From contig OY804576.1 in assembly GCA_963680875.1 (NCBI GenBank), positions 73,661,668-73,725,667 on the forward strand: DNA of 64,000 nt. The letters are read 5' to 3'. The translations under genes and the position numbers were made by a program. The notes under the pieces were generated by a model that was given only the letters and a program-made list of their open reading frames with translations, had not been told where the DNA came from and did not search any database. Positions 53,301-59,300 of the stretch are shown here, in pieces. Every line of letters starts with the position of its first letter. Positions within the stretch are counted from its first letter, which is position 1. The stretch is from Bathymodiolus brooksi. Lineage: Eukaryota; Mollusca; Bivalvia; Mytilida; Modiolidae.

Positions 53301-56300
53301 TAACTTCAATTTTGAAAGTCTTTGCATACATTAACAATAGGGTTAGGGTTATGGTGTTAAACGCCACTTTCAACAATATTTCAGTAATATCGTGGCTGTC
53401 AGTTTTATTGGTTGAGGAAACCAGAGTACCCGGAGAAAACCATCGACCCACTGCAAGTCACTGACAAATTTTATCATATAATGTTGGATCGACTTTATCA
53501 ATAGTATATTGTACAGATCTTCCTATTTGACTCACTAGAGATAATGTATGTCAAACTTCATAACTGCAGATATTCCATGTGATATCCACACAACAGAGTT
53601 TAACTGTAGATGACTTTTATCTTTCCCAACATGTTTCACGTAAAAACTATTGACACAATTTGGAAATCGAGATTCTTTGTCAAAAAAATTTAGGTAGTGT
53701 GTAGAAATTATTAAACTTTTCAAGAAACAATTTCAAGTCTAAACCACTGAAAGAAAACTTCCAAAATATCTAACGTCTATCTGTACTTGAATCACAAAAT
53801 AAAAAAAAGGGAAAATTCTTAAAATCAGGAAATTAAAAGTTTTGTAATAGATAAGTTTTGAGATGGACATGACTCTGTGGTAGCATATTAGACATACTTC
53901 CAATAACGTTTAATGTGGTCTGTTGACTTTGTCCGGTTCCTATGCTGTTTGTGGCAAAACACACATATGTAGCCTCGTCAGATTGATCTGTGTTGAAAAT
54001 CTGTAAAGATGGTGATTGTACGGTAGATCCACCATATTTATTGGTGTTTGTTCCTGAATTGATGGTTGAAGTGACGCCATTTACAATTTTTTGCCAATAA
54101 ACGTTGTTCTCGGTTGGGTTGGCAGTAACCGTACAATCAAGTGTGACTGTATTTCCAATGTTGACACTGTATGATGGGTTTGTTACAGTCACAACAGGCA
54201 CATCTGAAGAAAAAATGGTTACATTTGTATGAAAAAAGTAATATCTTAAAGAGGCCTTACAAGTAAATTAACTATTACCGACCACCAAAAACGGTATTTA
54301 AAGCTTTGCATAAATCTAGACGCTTGATTATGATCATGTTAGTAAATGAGATGATTTAGTTCATGTAGCCATCTATTATTTGTTTTCTGAATAAATCAGT
54401 ATATTTACACCAATGTGACTGAAATATGCTGAATAAAATGACATCAAACAGTCAACAAATCCAGTAAATATCAATATAAGTGAGTGAGTGATCATTGTTT
54501 AACGCCAAGCGAGAAATTTGTCACCTACATTATGTTGAGAACATGTCACTTATTAAATGAGATGATGATGTCTTTTTTGTGCTATACTAATACCAACACA
54601 CTCACTATATTTTTTGCTAGATCTGAAAATATATATTGCACAGGTAGCACCACTCTGAAACATTATACTGACTCTAGGTCCACCAGTCTCTTATTCTTTA
54701 CAGCAACTACAAATTGTATAGCCATTGATTCTAACAGACAGGTGATTAAGGCAAGCAGACCAATCTAGAAAAGACTTACTTCCGTAGACATCTAAGAATG
54801 TCTGAGAGCTCTGTCCGGTACCAATAGAATTAGTAGCATAGCATATATAATTTCCTTCATCAGAATTTTCAGCATTGCTGATGGTCAGTGATGGAGTGTT
54901 GACTGTAGATCCACTATACTTGTTGTTATTGGTTACAGTAATGTCTGTTTGTACTCCATTGACAATTCTTCTCCAGTAGACTGTTGTATGTGTAGGATTA
55001 GCTGATACAGTACAGACCAATGTTATAGAGTTACCAATCAATACTGTATACTGAGGCTGTTGTATAACTACTGATGGTATATCTGAAAATTAAAGTGGCA
55101 AAATTTATTGTCGATATCTTTAAATAGCTTGATTAATTGATTGGTGTTTAATGCCAACATTATCAGTATTTCAGCTATATCGTGGCGTTCTCTAAATAGA
55201 ATATAAATCATATTTAACATCTGATTAGACAGAAATGTAGACAATTTCTCCACACAAAATGAGCTTGTATTATCAAGTGAAATGTACCTTGTCTTGCAAT
55301 CTCTCTCCTGATGCATGCATCTGCTAAGTATGTTACATTACAAATGGGACATATTTTATTGGGGAAGGGGGATGAACTACCAGGTAATAGAAAGAATTAT
55401 ATTAACCATTATTATACTTCCTGTTTCTACAGTAATCATGTGGTTACTATAGAGGCATTGTATTGGCAATAGGGTTAAGGTTATGTTATTTAACTCTACT
55501 TTCAACAATATTTTAGTTATATCATGGCGATCAGTTTTATTGGTGGAGGAAACTGGAGTTCCCAGAGAAAACAACCAACCTATTGCATGGTACTGACAAA
55601 CTTTATCACTATTTTCACATAGTCAATGCTTAACACAACATTATCTATAGGTTAATATTTCTATAAGCTGAAACTTACTTCCTGTGACATCCAAGAATGT
55701 CTGTTGACTTTGACCTGTACCAACAGAATTTACTGCAAAGCAGACGTAATTGGCTTCATCATTCTGGTCAGCATTTAGAACAGTCAGTGATGGTGTGTTT
55801 ATTGTTGATCCACTGTATTTGTTTGTGTTGGTGTTGCTATTAATAGTAGTTGTTCCACTATTTTGAATCTTCTGCCAGTAAACATTTGTAGCAGATGGTG
55901 ACCCAGATACCAAACATTCAAGAGTTCTAGATTGACCAATCAGAACAGAATATGTGGACTGTACAATTTGGACTGTTAAAACATCTGTGAAAAAAAAGGT
56001 TAAATAAATATAATTTAAAAAATATGCTATAGTTGAGAATGGGAGGAAAATGCAGAGATCTAACTTATTATTTAATGTAAAAAAATGCTATGGATTTAAA
56101 AGAAAATGTATAATAATTCATCTACAACTCAGGTGAAAATCTCGAGAAATTCAGTTGAAAATCAACATTAAAGAAACAGAACTTTTAATGTTGTTCTTCA
56201 TGTCACACTCACAATAAGGTATTCATTGATGTTCATAACTCATTAACTCAAAATGAGTGGGAGATGATCTCACACTCACAATAAGATATTCATTTATGTT

Positions 56301-59300
56301 CATAAATCATTTATTCAAAATGAGTGGGAGATGACATCTATCCAGAAGATTAGACAATAAATATGGGTAAAGTAATTATCTAAACACTCTGCCTGACATT
56401 ATCAAATATCAAACTACAAACACTGAAACAACAACTTGGCTTTGATAAAGATAGTTTTTCTCTTTATTAAAGAATTTTTTAGAATTACTTGATTGTGTAA
56501 GCTAAAAAAAAACTAAAAAATGGGTATTATTAATATCAATTAGCCTGCTCAAATAAATTTTAAAGATTTTATTGAAAGATCAAGTAACCCAAGCACACAA
56601 TAGTTTATACTGTATATAACTCCTTTATAAGCGTAGTTTGGTTTTATGGTGTTTAACGCCACTTTTAAAAATATTTCAGTTATATCGTGGCGGTCAGTTT
56701 TATTGGTGCATATATTACAGGGCTTTCAATATTTTTCAAGTTAACCAGTACTTCACTATTTACAGGCAGTACTTTTTTATTAAAATTGGAACAATTTTGA
56801 TGAATATCTTATAAAATCAGGAGGTACCAAAGACCATTATAGGTGAGTAAATGTACCTGGTACCGCCCCTTATTGAAAGGCCTTATATAAGTGTAAATCT
56901 AATAGCTAACTGATGGGTTAAAAAAATAACCAGATAAAACTTGCATAAGTGTATTAAAAATATTTGTATACATACTGCCAACAACATCCAGGAAAGTTTG
57001 TGAGCTCTGTCCTGTACCAATACTATTAGTTGCTGTACAGATGTAATTGCCTTCGTCACTAATTTCAGCTGAGTTGACCGTCAATGATGGAGTGTTTACG
57101 GTAGATCCACTGTATTTATTGAGACCAAAGTTAATGGAGCTGGTCTGGCCATTGATCACACGAAGCCATGAAACACTAGTGTGGGTTGGGTTGCCAGAAA
57201 CAACGCATTCTAAAGTCACACTGTCTCCAAAGTTGACACTGTATTGTGGCTGAAGAACCTGTACACTTGGTATATCTAAAAGTAAGAGAAAAAAGATGGA
57301 ATTGATAAGATAAAAATGATCTCTTTTGTCTATAATCATTAAAAAAATCTCTGAACCTTTGCATATAATCATAGTATTGTCAATAAAAAGATTATAAAAA
57401 AATGGTTCTTCCTTTGAACCATGTCAGACTAATTTGGAATTTTTGGTTTGGTTTGGTTTGGTTTATAGTGTAACGCCACTTTCAACAATATTTCAGTTAT
57501 ATGTGTTGGTCAGTTTTATTGGTGGAGAAAACCGGAGCACCCGGAGAAAATGATCAACCTGCCGCAGACAAACACTATCACTAATGTGTATCGAGCACAC
57601 CTCCCCACAAACGGGGCTCGAACTCACAACCCTAGTGATGATTTGGACATAAAGTTACCTATACCAATTTTACCAATTACGGTATGTTTATTTTGTTGTA
57701 CATTGATTCCAATTATTTACATGAATTGATTGTACACTTTACTTTCTAAACTGGAAATTAAATGCTGTAGAACAATTAATATTTACGTACGATATATATT
57801 CAAGACTTTTACAAGGGTTAAATCCTTGCAGAAATTTGTCTCTATGTACTAATTACCCTTTTTGCTTTACAATATTAAGAAGAATTCGAGAAATTGTCAA
57901 AAAATGTGAAAACACTTATCAACCGCAATAATTATTAGTCGTAATAAAAAATTGGTTTACAGCATATATTAAATCATCAAATTTGTTGGCGTCATGAAAA
58001 TAGCTCTTGAGTTTTACGACAATTATGTATGCCTTTTAAAAAGATGACTTAATTTTTTACAATTAACTTACTGCCAGTTACATCCAAGAAAGTCTGTGTG
58101 CTCTGTGCAGTTCCAACTACATTGGTGGCAAAACAGACATATGTAGCCTCGTCATTCTGGACAGCTCCAGATATAGTAAGAGATGGAGTAGTGGTGGTGG
58201 TGCCACTGTATTTGTTGGTATTGGTATTACTGTTTATGGTTGTCACGACACCGTTTTGTGTTCTCTGCCAGTAAACATTTGTAGCTGATGGGGAGCCAGA
58301 CACTGTACATCCAAGGGTAACTGTACCACCGATAAGAACACTGTACTGTGGTTGTTGCATGGTGACAGTCAAAAGATCTTGAAAATAAAATCAATTACAT
58401 TAAAACTACCCTTTGATTTAGTACTAAAAACTCTCCCACACAAATCAAGTAATTATGTTATAAGTGAGTTACTTCACAAGAAATGAGTTACTCTCCAGCA
58501 AATAAGTTACTCCCCAGCAAGTAAGTTACTCTCCAACAAATAAGTTACTACTCAATAAATAAATTTCGATATGAAATATTTTGCTTAGTTAATTGGATAA
58601 AAAGATATAAACAGCTATGGTCTAAAATATAACCAATCACAACACAAAGCACTCCTCTGTACATTTTCTACCTTTAAAGTATAATCTGTGTTCTTCAAAT
58701 GAGAACTACAAAAATAATAATAATTTCATAGTAAAACAATGTGTATAATTTAAAAGATTTTTTTATAACCCTTACTTCCAATGACATCTAAGAATGTCTG
58801 TGAGCTCTGGCCTGTTCCAAGACTGTTTGTGGCTGTACAGATGTAGAATCCTTCATCATTTAAATCAGAAGAACTAAGAGTCAGTGATGGCGTATTGACT
58901 GTTGAGCCACTGTATTTGTTGTTATTGTTGTTAAAGGCGATAGTCTGGTACTGGTTATTGACTAGTTTCTGCCACTGTACACTAGTGTGGGTAGGATTGG
59001 CTGTCACTACACACTCTAAAGTCACTGATGAACCATAGTTTACAGTGTATGTGGGCTGTAAAACTTGAACTGATGGAATACCTTTAAAAAAACATATACA
59101 GAATTGTTATTGTTGAAAAGGTGATAAACAGGAATCTTCAATATAAGTCACATTTGGTTGGTTTATGGTGTTTAATGCCACTTTCAACAATATTTCATTT
59201 AAATCATCAGACAGTTTAATTGGAGGACAAAACCTGAGTACCCTGAGAAAACCACAGACCAGACGCAAGTCCCTGACAAACTTTATCACATAGTGTTGCA

